This document shows positions 6,473-15,984 of a DNA stretch of 64,000 nt, one piece after another. The DNA is taken from contig NZ_BMRG01000004.1 of the NCBI RefSeq assembly GCF_014648515.1, positions 296,886 through 360,885 of the forward strand, written 5' to 3'. Position numbers and translations under genes: made by a program. Origin of the DNA: Saccharothrix coeruleofusca (lineage in GTDB: Bacteria > Actinomycetota > Actinomycetes > Mycobacteriales > Pseudonocardiaceae). The notes below the pieces were generated by a model. It did no database searches and had not been told where the DNA came from. It was given only the letters and a program-made list of their open reading frames with translations. Every line of letters begins with the position of its first letter. Within the stretch, counting starts at the first letter, position 1.

Positions 6473-8134
6473 GTGAAGCCGCTCGCAGCGTCCGACCCGA
6501 CCGCCATCGGCCGCTACCGCGTCCTCGCGGAACTGGGCCGGGGCGGCATGGGGCGGGTGCTGCTCGGTTCCGGCCCGGACGGACGACTGGTCGCGGTCAA
6601 GCTGGTCCGCGCCGCCCTCGTCCAGGACGAGGGGTTCCGCGCCCGCTTCAGCCGCGAGGTCGAGGCGTCCAGGAGGGTCTCCGGCGCCTACACCGCCGCC
6701 GTGGTCGAGGCCGACGCGGACGCGGACGTGCCGTGGCTGGCCTCGGTGTTCGTGCCGGGCCCCTCGTTGCACGAGGCCGTGGCGACGGCCGGACCGCTGC
6801 CGGAGGAGTCGGCGCTGCGCCTGGCCGCCGGACTGGCGGCGGCGTTGCAGGAGATCCACCGGGTCGGCCTGGTGCACCGGGACCTCAAGCCCTCCAACGT
6901 GCTGCTGACCGACGACGGCCTCCGCGTGATCGACTTCGGCATCGCCAAGGCCGTGGACGACCCCGGCGGACACCTCACCCACGTGGGTTCCATGGTCGGC
7001 TCGCCGGGGTTCATGTCCCCCGAGCAGGCCGAGTCCCGCCCGCTCGGGCCCGCCGGCGACGTGTTCTCCCTGGGGGCGGTGCTCGCCGCGGCGTGCACGG
7101 GACGCAGCCCGTTCGCGGGCGCCTCCACGTGGCAGACGCTGAGCAACGTCGTGAGCGCCCACCCCGACCTCTCGGCACTGCCGCCGCGGGTGCGCCTGCT
7201 CGTGCAGCGGTGCCTGGAGAAGGACCCCGGCAGGCGCCCCAGCCCCGAGCAGGTCCTCGACATGGCGCACCCCGTCCCGCCGTCGGTGCGGCCCTGGCTG
7301 CCCGCCGTGCACCGCATGATCGACGACCAGCGCGCCGCCGTCGCCCGACTGCTGCCCGCCGGACGGCAGGACCCCGCGCCCGCAGCGCAGACGGCCCGCT
7401 CCGCCGTCTCCCCGCCGCCCTCCACCTCGCTCTTCGCGGGCGAGCCGACGCGGGTCGGGCACCCCTCCCCGGCCCCGCCGCCCGCCCGCCGGGGCCTGCG
7501 GTGGGCGGTGACGGCCATCGCGGGCGTGGCCGTGCTCGCCCTGCTGACCGCGGCGGCGATCGTTTGGCAGCAGTGGCCGCACCAGGGAACCGCGAGCGGT
7601 GGAACGGTGGAGGGGCCGCGCAGCACGACACCGCCCGCACCGGCCTCGACCGCTCCGACGTCGTCCACCACCGCCTCGTCGTCCACAGCCGCGAGGCCCG
7701 TTCTGGAAGATCTGCGGCTGTACTGGAACCCGGGCCCTCAGGACAACGCCACCTGCGCCGCCGACGCGTGCCTGGGGCAACGGCGCGCCGAGTACGGCCT
7801 GGCCCGCACGGAGGGGCGGGTGCTGGCCTCCCGTGCGGAAGGCACCGTGCCGCTGAGGACCTACCGGAACGACGCTCGCGGGGACATCGTCACCTGCGGG
7901 ACCGAGGCGTGCGTCCGGCAGCAGGAGGAAGTGGGGTACGTCTTCGTCCGCGAGGAAGGGCACGTCTACCCCGCACAGCGGGAGGGCACCGTCGCACTGC
8001 GGCTGTTCTGGCACGAGGGTCGCGGGGACAACGCCACCTGCGTGACCGACGCGTGCGCCCAGGACCAGATCAGCGTCGGCTACCAGTACATCCGGGACGA
8101 GGGCTTCGTCTACCCCGCCACCCCGTCGAACTGA
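6473..8134 (+). CDS. Membrane Ser/Thr protein kinase with three extracellular repeats
   Basis: A 553-residue Hanks-type kinase. The kinase domain (about 10-270) has the glycine loop LGRGGMGRV, Lys in VAVKLV, HRDLKPSN and DFGIAK. A Pro/Ala-rich linker leads to one membrane span (AVTAIAGVAVLALLTAAAIV, near 345-365), then a Ser/Thr-rich stalk and three 46-residue repeats with the pattern LRLYWN..RGDNATC...AC....EVGY.FVREEG.VYP...EGTV. These resemble DUF5648-type repeats seen in secreted proteins (inference), so the outside half probably senses sugar, wall material or another protein. GTG 6473 is chosen because GGAGGGGG precedes it; an upstream TTG lacks such a site. Monocistronic. Confidence 0.88.
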   Translation: MKPLAASDPTAIGRYRVLAELGRGGMGRVLLGSGPDGRLVAVKLVRAALVQDEGFRARFSREVEASRRVSGAYTAAVVEADADADVPWLASVFVPGPSLHEAVATAGPLPEESALRLAAGLAAALQEIHRVGLVHRDLKPSNVLLTDDGLRVIDFGIAKAVDDPGGHLTHVGSMVGSPGFMSPEQAESRPLGPAGDVFSLGAVLAAACTGRSPFAGASTWQTLSNVVSAHPDLSALPPRVRLLVQRCLEKDPGRRPSPEQVLDMAHPVPPSVRPWLPAVHRMIDDQRAAVARLLPAGRQDPAPAAQTARSAVSPPPSTSLFAGEPTRVGHPSPAPPPARRGLRWAVTAIAGVAVLALLTAAAIVWQQWPHQGTASGGTVEGPRSTTPPAPASTAPTSSTTASSSTAARPVLEDLRLYWNPGPQDNATCAADACLGQRRAEYGLARTEGRVLASRAEGTVPLRTYRNDARGDIVTCGTEACVRQQEEVGYVFVREEGHVYPAQREGTVALRLFWHEGRGDNATCVTDACAQDQISVGYQYIRDEGFVYPATPSN

Positions 8135-8209
8135 CCGCCGAGCGCGACCGGGCACGACGCTGTCAGCGAATCACCTGTCACCGGTTCTCCTCCAGGGAAG
8201 GCGTGGGCG

Positions 8210-8941
8210 ATGAGCGGACCACCATCCGGGCGCGGGGTCCTCGACGGGGCCTTCACGGTCCTCGGCGCTCTGGAGACCTCCGGCACCCCCATGCGCTGCG
8301 CCGAGATCACCCGCGCGACGGGCATCCCCAAGCAGACCGTGTCCCGGTTGCTGACCCAGCTGGAGGACCACGGTGCCGTGACTCGGGTCGGCGAGCGCTT
8401 CACCCTGGGCTCCGGCCTGTTCCGACTCGGATCGCGCTGGTCGGGAGCGCGACTGGCCGCCGTCGGGCAACCCGTCCTGGCTGAACTGCACCGGCGCACG
8501 GCAGCGACGGTGCACCTCGCGGTCCTGGTGGACGACGCCGTCTGCTACGTGGCCAAGCTCGTGGGGCGTGACGGGGATGTCGCGCCTTCGGAAGTCGGGC
8601 TCCTCCAGCCACCGGCGGGCAGCGCGGTCGGCAAGGTCCTGCTCGCGGGGCTCCCCCAGGAGCGGCGCAAGCGCGCACTGGAAGCCGTGACCGACCGGGG
8701 GATCGCGAAACGCACCCGTGCGGCACTCGACGGGTTCACCCGCTCCGGCGTGGCCTTCGACCACGAGGAGGTGAGCGACGGCCTGTGCTGTGCCGCCGCA
8801 CCCGTCCTCGCCCGCCACGGGGCCATCACCGGAGCGCTGTCGGTGTCCGTCCCGGCGTCCCGGCCGCTGCCCCCCTTGACGGATCAGGTCCGCGCGGCCG
8901 CCAAGGCGCTCTCGCGGCTCAGCGGGACCGTCTCACCGTGA
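8210..8941 (+). CDS. IclR-family transcriptional regulator
   Basis: A 243-residue IclR protein: N-terminal winged helix ([20 protein letters not shown] through [15 protein letters not shown]) and a C-terminal effector-binding GAF-like domain (about 80-240). It is followed on the same strand, after 109 nt, by the nitrilase and PLP-dehydratase genes, which it probably controls. The effector may be a nitrile-derived acid or an amino acid; this is inference. Confidence 0.87.
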   Translation: MSGPPSGRGVLDGAFTVLGALETSGTPMRCAEITRATGIPKQTVSRLLTQLEDHGAVTRVGERFTLGSGLFRLGSRWSGARLAAVGQPVLAELHRRTAATVHLAVLVDDAVCYVAKLVGRDGDVAPSEVGLLQPPAGSAVGKVLLAGLPQERRKRALEAVTDRGIAKRTRAALDGFTRSGVAFDHEEVSDGLCCAAAPVLARHGAITGALSVSVPASRPLPPLTDQVRAAAKALSRLSGTVSP

Positions 8942-9050
8942 ACCGGACCGATCATCCCGCTGCGACCCAGCGCCTGCTCATGCCCCACATGTCCCACTGA
9001 ACGGGGCAACGGCTCCCCCCAACCGCGTCATCACCGGCATCCTCGCGGGC

Positions 9051-10060
9051 ATGACCAGTGACGACAGCACTCACAACAGAGTCGTTCGGGCGGGCGTCGT
9101 GCAGGCCGCCCCGGTCCCGTTCGACCCGGTGGCCACGTTGCGCGTCGTGGAGCGGTGGCTGTCCGAGGCAGCCGAGCGGAACCTGGATCTCGTGGTGTTC
9201 CCCGAGGCGTTCATCGGCGGCTACCCCAAGGGATCGGCGTTCGGGGCAGTGGTGGGCGACCGGACCGCAGCCGGACGAGAGGAGTTCGCCCGGTACTGGA
9301 GCGGCGCCGTGGAGGTGCCCGGCCCCGTCACGGACCGGCTGGGCGAACTGGCGGCCGATGCCCGCACCCACCTGGTCATCGGCGTCGTCGAACGGGAGCA
9401 CGGCACGCTCTACTGCACGGTCCTGTTCTTCTCCGCCGCGGGAGCGCTCCTCGGCAAGCGGCGTAAGCTCATGCCCACCGGCGCCGAGCGGATGATCTGG
9501 GGATTCGGCGACGGCTCGACCCTCGACGTGCACCGCACCGAACTCGGCAGGCTCGGGGCCGTGATCTGCTGGGAGAACCTCATGCCCGCGACACGGCTGG
9601 CCATGTACGCGCAAGGCATCGAGCTGTACTGCGCGCCGACGGCGGACAGCAGGGAAAGCCACCACGCGACCATGCGCCACATCGCCATGGAAGGCAGGTG
9701 CTTCGTGCTGGTGGCGAACCAGTGCCTGCGCGTCGGGGACTTCCCCCGGACCACCCCACGCCGTACGGCACCGACCCGGAGCAACTCGTCTCCCGCGGTG
9801 GCAGCAGCATCATCGGCCCGCTGGGCGAAGTGCTGGCCGGGCCCGTCCTGGACCAGGAGATCCTGCTGACCGCGGACCTCGACATGGCACTGATCCCTCG
9901 CGCCCGCTACGACTTCGACCCCGTCGGCCACTACGCACGGCCCGACATCTTCCGCCTCCACGTGGACACCACGGACCGCCGCGCCGTGCGGACCAGCGAC
10001 AGTCCGAGCGCGTCCCCCTCAGCCGACTCGCCCACCACCTCCCTCGGACACCGCCCATGA
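9051..10060 (+). pseudogene. Nitrilase, frameshifted in a C run
   Basis: A carbon-nitrogen hydrolase of the nitrilase branch, converting nitriles to acids and ammonia. The catalytic triad is present: Glu in VVFPEAF, Lys in [10 protein letters not shown], Cys in VICWENLMP. Frame 1 runs correctly to GDFP at about residue 232, then turns to nonsense and stops at 9869. The expected continuation ([19 protein letters not shown] and [18 protein letters not shown]) lies in another frame to 10060. Adding one C to the five-C run at 9743-9747 restores a 336-residue family-length protein. This is a recent mutation or a consensus error. Its 3' end overlaps the next gene by 4 nt, as expected if the full reading frame is real. 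Confidence 0.8.
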
Positions 10061-11019
10061 ACGAGCAGCCCGTCAACATCCCCTCGTCGGCGGACATCGC
10101 CCGCGCGGCCGAACGAATCCGCGACGTGGTGCGCCGCACCCCCGTGATGCGGGTGGCGGCCGGGGAACTGGACGTGCCCGTCCCCGTCACCCTGAAACTG
10201 GAATTCCTCCAGCACACCGGCTCCTTCAAGGTCCGTGGCGCGGCCAACACGCTCGCCCTCCTGCGCGTCGCGGAACGCGGCGCCCCGACCGCGGGCGTCT
10301 GCTGCGCGTCGGGAGGCAACCACGGGGCCGCCGTGGCCTGGGCGGCACGCGCAGCGAACCTGCCCGCCACCGTGTTCGTACCCGACTTCTCGCCCAAGGC
10401 CAAGACCGACATCATCGAATCCCTCGGCGCGCGCCTGCGCCGCGTCGAAGGCTTCTACGCCGACGCGCTGGCCGCCAGCCGGGATCACGCCCGGCGCGAG
10501 GGCGCCTTCCACGTCGACGCCTATGACGCCCCGCAGACGGTGGCCGGGCAGGGCACGCTCGGCCTGGAGCTCGCCGAGCAGGTGCCGGAGGGACAGCCCG
10601 TGCTGGTCGGGTGCGGTGGGGGAGGCCTGTACGCGGGAGTCGCTCTGGCGCTGGACGGGCGCAACCGCGTGATCGCAGCCGAACCGTCCTCGGCGCCTTC
10701 GCTCACAGCAGCGCTGGAGGCGGGCGAACCGGTGGACGTGGAAGTCGGTGGGATCGCCCTGGACAGCCTCGGCGCCCGCCGGGCGGGGCGCATAGCCACT
10801 GCGGTCGGCCTCTCGCTGGGCACGAAGACCCTCACCGTCGCGGACGAGGACATCGCCGCCGCCCAGGCACTCCTCTACCAGCGGCTGCGCATCGTGGCCG
10901 AACCCGGCGGAGCCACCGCTCTCGCCGCGCTGCTCGCCCACCCCGAAGACTTCCCCGACGGAGCCACCGTCGTCGTCTCGGGGGCCAACGCGACACCGCC
11001 GTCGAGTACCGGCCGCTGA
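10057..11019 (+). CDS. Threonine/serine dehydratase-like PLP enzyme
   Basis: A 320-residue fold-type II PLP enzyme. The Schiff-base Lys lies in HTGSFKVRGAANTL (near residue 59), the substrate loop is ASGGNHG, and the phosphate-binding loop is VGCGGGGLYAG. It lacks a C-terminal ACT domain, so it is of the short catabolic or racemase type. Products could be a 2-oxo acid and ammonia from Thr/Ser, or a racemised amino acid. ATG 10057 overlaps the nitrilase reading frame by 4 nt, giving an IclR-nitrilase-dehydratase operon likely concerned with a nitrogen-containing substrate. Confidence 0.83.
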   Translation: MNEQPVNIPSSADIARAAERIRDVVRRTPVMRVAAGELDVPVPVTLKLEFLQHTGSFKVRGAANTLALLRVAERGAPTAGVCCASGGNHGAAVAWAARAANLPATVFVPDFSPKAKTDIIESLGARLRRVEGFYADALAASRDHARREGAFHVDAYDAPQTVAGQGTLGLELAEQVPEGQPVLVGCGGGGLYAGVALALDGRNRVIAAEPSSAPSLTAALEAGEPVDVEVGGIALDSLGARRAGRIATAVGLSLGTKTLTVADEDIAAAQALLYQRLRIVAEPGGATALAALLAHPEDFPDGATVVVSGANATPPSSTGR

Positions 11020-11134
11020 GAAGTCGTTGTCCTACCGGGAGGTCGGCTTGACACGGGGGCGGTACCGCTTCCGAGCATTACTCGCGACCTGGACCGGTGC
11101 CGGCCCTGCCGACAACCGGCCCAGAGCACGGGAG

Positions 11135-11626
11135 CTAACCCAAAATACAGCCGTTGGACAGCCTGTCCAGGTAGGACTGGTCGGTGGTGATGATTTTATC
11201 CCAGTCGAAGTGCCAACGGTTGAACGCGGATTCACTTGCGATGTAGTGCTTCCTTCCCCCCTCCGGCCTGACGAGGTACACGTGCGCGCTGGGTCCCTTC
11301 GCGAGGAACGCGCCGTTCAGGCCTGCCCCCTGGCCGATGGAATCCACGTCGGACATCGTCACGATACCCTCCCAGTCCCGGAAAAGGCCTTCGTAAATGC
11401 GCTCATTGGGAATGTTCGCGCGCTGTCCGCACAAGACCAGCCAGACCTTGGGGTCGCCAGCTTCCTTGACGCGGTTCCCTTCGTAGGAGGCCAGCGAACC
11501 AACCGGGCCAGTCGGCTGCGCACCGGCTGGTGACGCCATGCCTTGCGGCCCCGCGACCAGCACAGTGACTCCCGTCAGGATCAGGACCAAGAGGCCCGAA
11601 CGAATCCTTCGCGTGAAGGTGGACAT
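11135..11626 (-). CDS. Secreted protein with two ~50-residue repeats
   Basis: A 163-residue protein with a Sec signal peptide (RR then a hydrophobic core to about residue 30, cleavage near ASPAGA). The mature part has two imperfect repeats: about 53-101 (VWLVLCGQRANIPNERIYEG, ending SDVDSIGQG) and about 107-158 (VYLVRPEGGRKHYIASESAF, ending YLDRLSNG). They resemble an actinobacterial extracellular repeat with the order 'shown string, GGRKHxI, aFxxxxFxWD, s.xxLxxLxxG' found on large secreted proteins. Function unknown; probable carbohydrate or wall contact. GC content is lower than its neighbours, suggesting acquisition. Confidence 0.7.
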   Translation of the reverse strand: MSTFTRRIRSGLLVLILTGVTVLVAGPQGMASPAGAQPTGPVGSLASYEGNRVKEAGDPKVWLVLCGQRANIPNERIYEGLFRDWEGIVTMSDVDSIGQGAGLNGAFLAKGPSAHVYLVRPEGGRKHYIASESAFNRWHFDWDKIITTDQSYLDRLSNGCILG

Positions 11627-12187
11627 GTTCCCTCCGTCGTTTCACAGTAGGGCCGATCCCCTTGCTGCGCCTCAACTCAACGGTCGCCTGTACCGCTGTG
11701 CGCTCTACTGAGCTTGACGGTGTCCACGGGGACCGGTCCCGGCTGGCCATCAACCCCGGAGAAGCCGGAGTGGACGTCGCCGACCAGTCCCCGTTCCGGA
11801 ACACCGCGATTGAGTCGATTTCCTGCCCTTCCGAACGACGACAAGAGGCTCGATCTCCCCGACGTCCGTCTGATGTCGGCGGGATCACCATCTCGATGCG
11901 CACAGTCGACAGGCACCGTCCCCACGGCATCGATCGCCGACGAGAACGCGGTCACCGCGATTTCCTTCGTCGACCGCGCGAACCTTCTTCACCGCCAAGG
12001 CATCACCCAGGCGCATCGCGTCGTCGCCGGCGACAGTTCCTGCTGCCACGTCCACACCTGGACCAGCCAACGGCACCGCACCCGTGCCCTGGCTGTGTGG
12101 AACGTGGACAACAACCACCACCGACCCACGCCAACTCGCCGGCCTCGTACGCCGAGCCACTCGGCGCGACATCGACCGCGAGGACTG
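11627..12187. other. Gene-free stretch beside the recombinase region
   Basis: Several short open frames cross this 561-nt interval on both strands, but none has family resemblance, a ribosome-binding site or consistent codon bias. It presumably contains the promoter of the secreted repeat protein near 11630-11700. The rest may be decayed mobile DNA. Confidence 0.45.
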
Positions 12188-12955
12188 TCAGTGCCCGACG
12201 CCAGCACGCTCACCCGGGACGTGCCCCAGATCCTCCGTCACGGGCAGGCACTCGGCGAGCAGGTCGACGACGTCGCGCCAGGCGCGCTGCGCGTGCCGCG
12301 GGTGGTAGCCGACGCCGGGGACCACAGGGTGGTCGACCGGCGGGTGGTGGAAGGCGTGCAAGGCGCCGCCGTAGACCGTGAGGCGCCAGTCGACGCCTGC
12401 GGCCTGCATCTCCGCGGTGAACGCGTTCCGTTGCGCGGGCGGCATGATCGGGTCTTCCGACCCGACACCGGCCCACACCGGGCAGCGAATGCGCGCCGCC
12501 TCGCCCGGTCGGCCCGTGGTCAGTGCGTTGACTGTCCCGATCGCGCGCAGGCTGACGCCGCCGCGCCCGAGTTCCAGCCCGACAGCGCCCCCGGTGCCGT
12601 AGCCGATGGCGGCGATCCGGTCGGGGTCGGTCCGCGGTTCAGCGCGCAACACGTCGAGCGCCGCATGACCTATGCCCCGCATCCGGTCGGGATCAGCGAG
12701 CAGCGGCAGGCAACGGCCCAGCATCTCCTCGGGGTCGCCCAGATAGCGCCCGCCGTGAAGGTCGAAGGCCAGCGCCACATATCCCAGTTCGGCGAGGGCG
12801 TCGGCCCGGCGGCGCTCGACATCGCTGAGCCCCATGCCCTCTGGTCCGAGCAACACCGCGGGCCGGTGGTCGGCACCGGCAGGGAGTGCGAGGTGCCCGA
12901 TCATCGTCAAACCGTCGGCCGGATACTCGACCGCACGCGTCGTAATCGTCGTCAC
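12188..12955 (-). CDS. Dienelactone-hydrolase-family protein lacking the nucleophile Cys
   Basis: An alpha/beta hydrolase of the dienelactone hydrolase family (255 residues from GTG 12955; a GTG at 13006 would add 17). The conserved LALPAG...PAVLLGPEGMG start, the Asp loop (GSEDPIMPP) and the catalytic His (YGGALHAFHHP) are present. At the elbow the usual G-[FY]-C-x-G-G reads GYGTGG, so the nucleophilic Cys is replaced by Gly. The protein therefore may be non-catalytic or use another residue. No convincing ribosome-binding site distinguishes the two starts. It precedes the recombinase but shows no functional link to it. Confidence 0.75.
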   Translation of the reverse strand: MTTITTRAVEYPADGLTMIGHLALPAGADHRPAVLLGPEGMGLSDVERRRADALAELGYVALAFDLHGGRYLGDPEEMLGRCLPLLADPDRMRGIGHAALDVLRAEPRTDPDRIAAIGYGTGGAVGLELGRGGVSLRAIGTVNALTTGRPGEAARIRCPVWAGVGSEDPIMPPAQRNAFTAEMQAAGVDWRLTVYGGALHAFHHPPVDHPVVPGVGYHPRHAQRAWRDVVDLLAECLPVTEDLGHVPGERAGVGH

Positions 12956-13083
12956 GAGACTGGACGGTAGTGATCGTCGAGCCCGCTCCGGCTGGTGTTC
13001 TGCCACGGGCAGAACACTTCCGAACTACGGCGAGGACTCACGAGAACCGTCACAAACCCCGGCCCCACGGCAGCGCTATCGGA

Positions 13084-14667
13084 CTAGTTCACCTCCGCCG
13101 GAGCTTGGGCGCGGCGCAGCGCCGTGGCCTCGGCCAGCACGCGGGGATGCGGCTGTGGCTGGGCGATCAACGCCGAAAGCACCCGATCGGCAGCCGAGGA
13201 GGGCGTGTCGGCGCGGAGGGCCTGTCGCAGCAGTTGCAGACCGTGCAGTTGTTCCACCGGGTCCCCGGTGCGCAGTCCGTTCCACAGCACCTGCAGCGCC
13301 GAGTGCTCGTCCGCCTCCGACACGTCCACAGGGAGAAGCGGCCTTTCGTCAGTCATCGCCTGAGCCGCGGCGGGCGGCGGGGTGTGGCGGGCACGGGCGG
13401 CGAGCAGGACCTGTTCCACGGCGTCCACGGCCGAGCGGTCGGGGGAGCGGGCGGCCTGGTTGTAGACGCGGTGGGTGGTCTCGACCGAGGAGTGACCCAC
13501 GTCGGCCTGGATGTGGGTCATGTCCACGCCCGCTTCCGCAGCTGTGGTGACGTAGAAGTGACGCAGCACGTGCGGCCCCATCCGATCGGCGACATCGGCC
13601 AGGGCAGGGCCCGCGCTGCGGGCCAGGCGACGCAGCAGCGACCACATGTCGCGCGGGTCGACCGGGCCGCCGTCGCGGGTGGCGATCAGCGGGGAGAGCT
13701 GCCCGCGCAGTTGTCCGGGCAGGGCGGGTACCGCCGCGGCGCTCCACCGGTCCCGCTCGGCCAGGTAATCGTCGAGCGCGGAGGCAGCCAGGGTCGACAG
13801 GTAGACGGTGCGGACCTTGTTGCCCTTGCCGGTCACCCGCAGCGCCCGCCGCCCTCGGGTGGTGTGCACATCGCCACGCCGCAGACCGGTCAGCTCGCCG
13901 ATGCGCACCCCCAGGGTCAACAGCGCCACGATGGCCACCGACCGATAGCGCATCACCGGATGCACGCCCCGCCGCGGGGTGGCCGCAGTGCGCATCAGCC
14001 GCTCGACCTGCTCGGCGGTGAGCACCACGGTGGGGGAGGTGTCGCGATGAGCGCCCAGGCCGAGCCGGGAACGGTCGAAGCGAGTCGGATCGACCGTGAC
14101 GGCACCGTGCTCGGCCAGGTGCGCGTACATCGCGCCCACAGCGGCCAGCCGATGGGCACGGGTCGCCTTGGGCATGCCCAGCGCGCCCAACTCCAGCTGC
14201 CAGCGCTTGACCGCAGTGCTGTCCGCGCGCAGTGGGTGCACCTGGTTGCGGTCACACCACCGCAACCACGCCCAGTCCCGGTAACGCCCTGGTCTGGTGG
14301 GCGGCGCGTGCCTGCTCGTGCCTCCCGACCCCGCAGGTGTGCCTGTCCTGTTCGCGCCCGCAGTCGCCGGGGGGATGAACGCGAAGTCCTCGGGGCGCCC
14401 GATGGCCTCGACCCATCGACGGTCCAGCCCCAGCGCATCGCCGTAGGACCGGCGCGTGGCAGCCGAGGCATAGCCGGAGAGCCAGTCGTGCAGCAGCCGC
14501 TCCAGCGTCCGCATCTCCGACTCGGTGACGAAGGAGAAGTCGTGCCGCCTGCTGGGATCGTGAGCCGTGTCCTCGGCGAGGACCGGTGCGAACACCGACG
14601 GACCAGGCGACTGCGGCGGTTCGACGATCACAACCGGCAGCCTATCGACAGTCGGCACCACCGACAC
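13084..14667 (-). CDS. Tyrosine site-specific recombinase/integrase
   Basis: A 527-residue phage-type integrase. The SAM-like N-terminal DNA-binding part is at about 45-200 and the catalytic domain at about 215-410. All active residues are visible: Arg in LLTLGVRIGELTGLR, Lys in GKGNKVRTVYL, His-x2-Arg in GPHVLRHFYVT, His in DVGHSSVETT and the nucleophile in THRVYNQ. A 110-residue C-terminal extension rich in Ala/Leu helices is extra to the core family. This enzyme probably served the mobile region to its right; its site may be the dif-like palindrome at 21313-21344 (inference). It appears intact. Confidence 0.9.
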   Translation of the reverse strand: MSVVPTVDRLPVVIVEPPQSPGPSVFAPVLAEDTAHDPSRRHDFSFVTESEMRTLERLLHDWLSGYASAATRRSYGDALGLDRRWVEAIGRPEDFAFIPPATAGANRTGTPAGSGGTSRHAPPTRPGRYRDWAWLRWCDRNQVHPLRADSTAVKRWQLELGALGMPKATRAHRLAAVGAMYAHLAEHGAVTVDPTRFDRSRLGLGAHRDTSPTVVLTAEQVERLMRTAATPRRGVHPVMRYRSVAIVALLTLGVRIGELTGLRRGDVHTTRGRRALRVTGKGNKVRTVYLSTLAASALDDYLAERDRWSAAAVPALPGQLRGQLSPLIATRDGGPVDPRDMWSLLRRLARSAGPALADVADRMGPHVLRHFYVTTAAEAGVDMTHIQADVGHSSVETTHRVYNQAARSPDRSAVDAVEQVLLAARARHTPPPAAAQAMTDERPLLPVDVSEADEHSALQVLWNGLRTGDPVEQLHGLQLLRQALRADTPSSAADRVLSALIAQPQPHPRVLAEATALRRAQAPAEVN

Positions 14668-14677
14668 CGGATGACGT

Positions 14678-14691
14678 TTCCCAGTCGGGAA
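14678..14691. promoter_or_regulatory. Palindrome TTCCC-AGTC-GGGAA upstream of integrase
   Basis: A perfect 5-bp inverted repeat with 4-nt centre lies 11 nt upstream of the integrase start codon. It may be an operator or part of the promoter. Confidence 0.3.
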
Positions 14692-14817
14692 GTGTTCTGA
14701 TGTGGCTCCCAGAACGGGTGGACATCGGACTTGGCCTGCCCTTGAACCGTTGCCGGAGCGACCATCGGGCCTCCTGCCCCGACGCCCAGCCCGATCCCCG
14801 CCGGCTCCCCGCAGCCG

Positions 14818-15098
14818 ATGATCAGGCTGTGTCGGACGGGGGGAGGACCGCTGTCGTCACGTGACCGGACCGCGGTGCGTCCGGGCCGCTGGACCACGCC
14901 GCTGCTCGTCCTGACCGGGTTGGCGTCGGTGGTTTTCACGGTCGGGACGGCGGGGTGTGGCTGGTGCCGCCGGAGGTGCTCACCGCAGCGCGGGAGCGGT
15001 TCGGCGTTGCCGGGGTGCTCCCGTCGATGGTCACCGACGTCGGCGCGCTGGCGCTGGTCGTCGTGCTCGCCACCGCGTCGGCGAGTCCGTCGAACTGA
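14818..15098 (+). pseudogene. Small membrane protein, frameshifted in a G run
   Basis: The first frame gives a hydrophobic helix (WTTPLLVLTGLASVVFTVGT). At the four-G run 14952-14955 the sense switches to another frame, which continues plausibly as VWLVPPEVLTAARERFGVAG and a second helix MVTDVGALALVVVLATAS before stopping at 15096-15098. One additional G would give a protein of about 93 residues with two membrane spans. I do not recognise a family. It could be a remnant or a consensus error. It lies between the integrase and a TetR gene. Confidence 0.4.
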
Positions 15099-15325
15099 CC
15101 CCTCACTTCGACCACCGGGGGTGAGCAGCAGCGGTTGACCCTGAGCCGAGATCCGCAGGTCAGGGCTGATCGACCAGGTTCCGGTCTGTGCCCGTTGAGT
15201 TCCTGGCCGACGAGCACGCTGAGTCTCGCGGGACGTTCACCCAGGAGCCGACCCGCCCGGAGCTGGAGCAGTGAGGACGACGACGGGAGCGGGCAGGAGT
15301 AACACCAGGCACGCGCGTCCTTGGC

Positions 15326-15904
15326 TCAGCTCGCGCGCGGGGCCCCGTGGCGCAGACCGTCGAGGAGGAGGGCGGTGATCTGCCGGGCCTCGTCGAGCCA
15401 TCCCTCGGTCACCCGCATGGCGCAGATGCCGCCCAGAGCCCGCAGCAGGGTGGGTCCGGTGACGTCGCCGCGGATGGTGCCTGCCGCGCTGCCCGCATCG
15501 AGCAGACGGGTCAGGGCGTCGCCCATGCGGGTGCGGGCGTCGTCGAAGACCGGTGAATCCGTGGCCATGATGCTCTCCAGCGCGACGGACATCCCCTTGC
15601 CCACGGCGGCGTGGTCCACGAGCAGCAGCAGGAACCGCCGCAGGGCCTCCTCCGGGGCGTGCTGGTTCAGCAGGTCGCCGGGCGCGGTGCACAGGTCGTC
15701 GACCTCCTTGCGGTAGACCTCCTCGATCAGCGCCTCGCGGGTCTCGAAGTGGCGGTAGAGCGTGCCCACGGCGACGCCGGCGCTGCGGGCGATGTCCTCC
15801 ACGTGCACGTTGATGCCGCCGCTGAGGAACGCCTGACGGGCTGCGGACAGCAGTGCCTCGCGGTTGCGTCGCGCGTCGGCGCGCAGCGGGCGTGATGACG
15901 ACAA
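15326..15904 (-). CDS. TetR-family regulator
   Basis: A 192-residue TetR protein: HTH at about 10-56 (NREALLSAARQAFLSGG through VAVGTLYRHFETREAL) and a helical C-terminal domain. The start is probably TTG at 15904, since GGAGG at 15908-15912 lies just upstream and no ATG or GTG fits. It is divergent from an SDR gene with an inverted repeat in between, so it likely represses that gene and itself. Ligand unknown. Confidence 0.85.
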   Translation of the reverse strand: MSSSRPLRADARRNREALLSAARQAFLSGGINVHVEDIARSAGVAVGTLYRHFETREALIEEVYRKEVDDLCTAPGDLLNQHAPEEALRRFLLLLVDHAAVGKGMSVALESIMATDSPVFDDARTRMGDALTRLLDAGSAAGTIRGDVTGPTLLRALGGICAMRVTEGWLDEARQITALLLDGLRHGAPRAS

Positions 15905-15912
15905 GGAACCTC

Positions 15913-15939
15913 CATAAGGTGAGTCCGGTTCCGCTTATG
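15913..15939. promoter_or_regulatory. CATAAG-N15-CTTATG inverted repeat (TetR operator)
   Basis: CATAAG (15913-15918) and CTTATG (15934-15939) are exact reverse complements separated by 15 nt. They sit in the 80-nt gap between the divergent TetR and SDR starts. Confidence 0.5.
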
Positions 15940-15984
15940 TGTACAGTTTCCGGAGTCAGGTTCATCTTACGGAGGGGATTTGCC

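Noticed and set aside
11640-12187. Possible decayed transposase next to the recombinase
   Set aside because: Short hydrophilic segments on both strands did not match any transposase motif I could recognise, so no mobile element was called.
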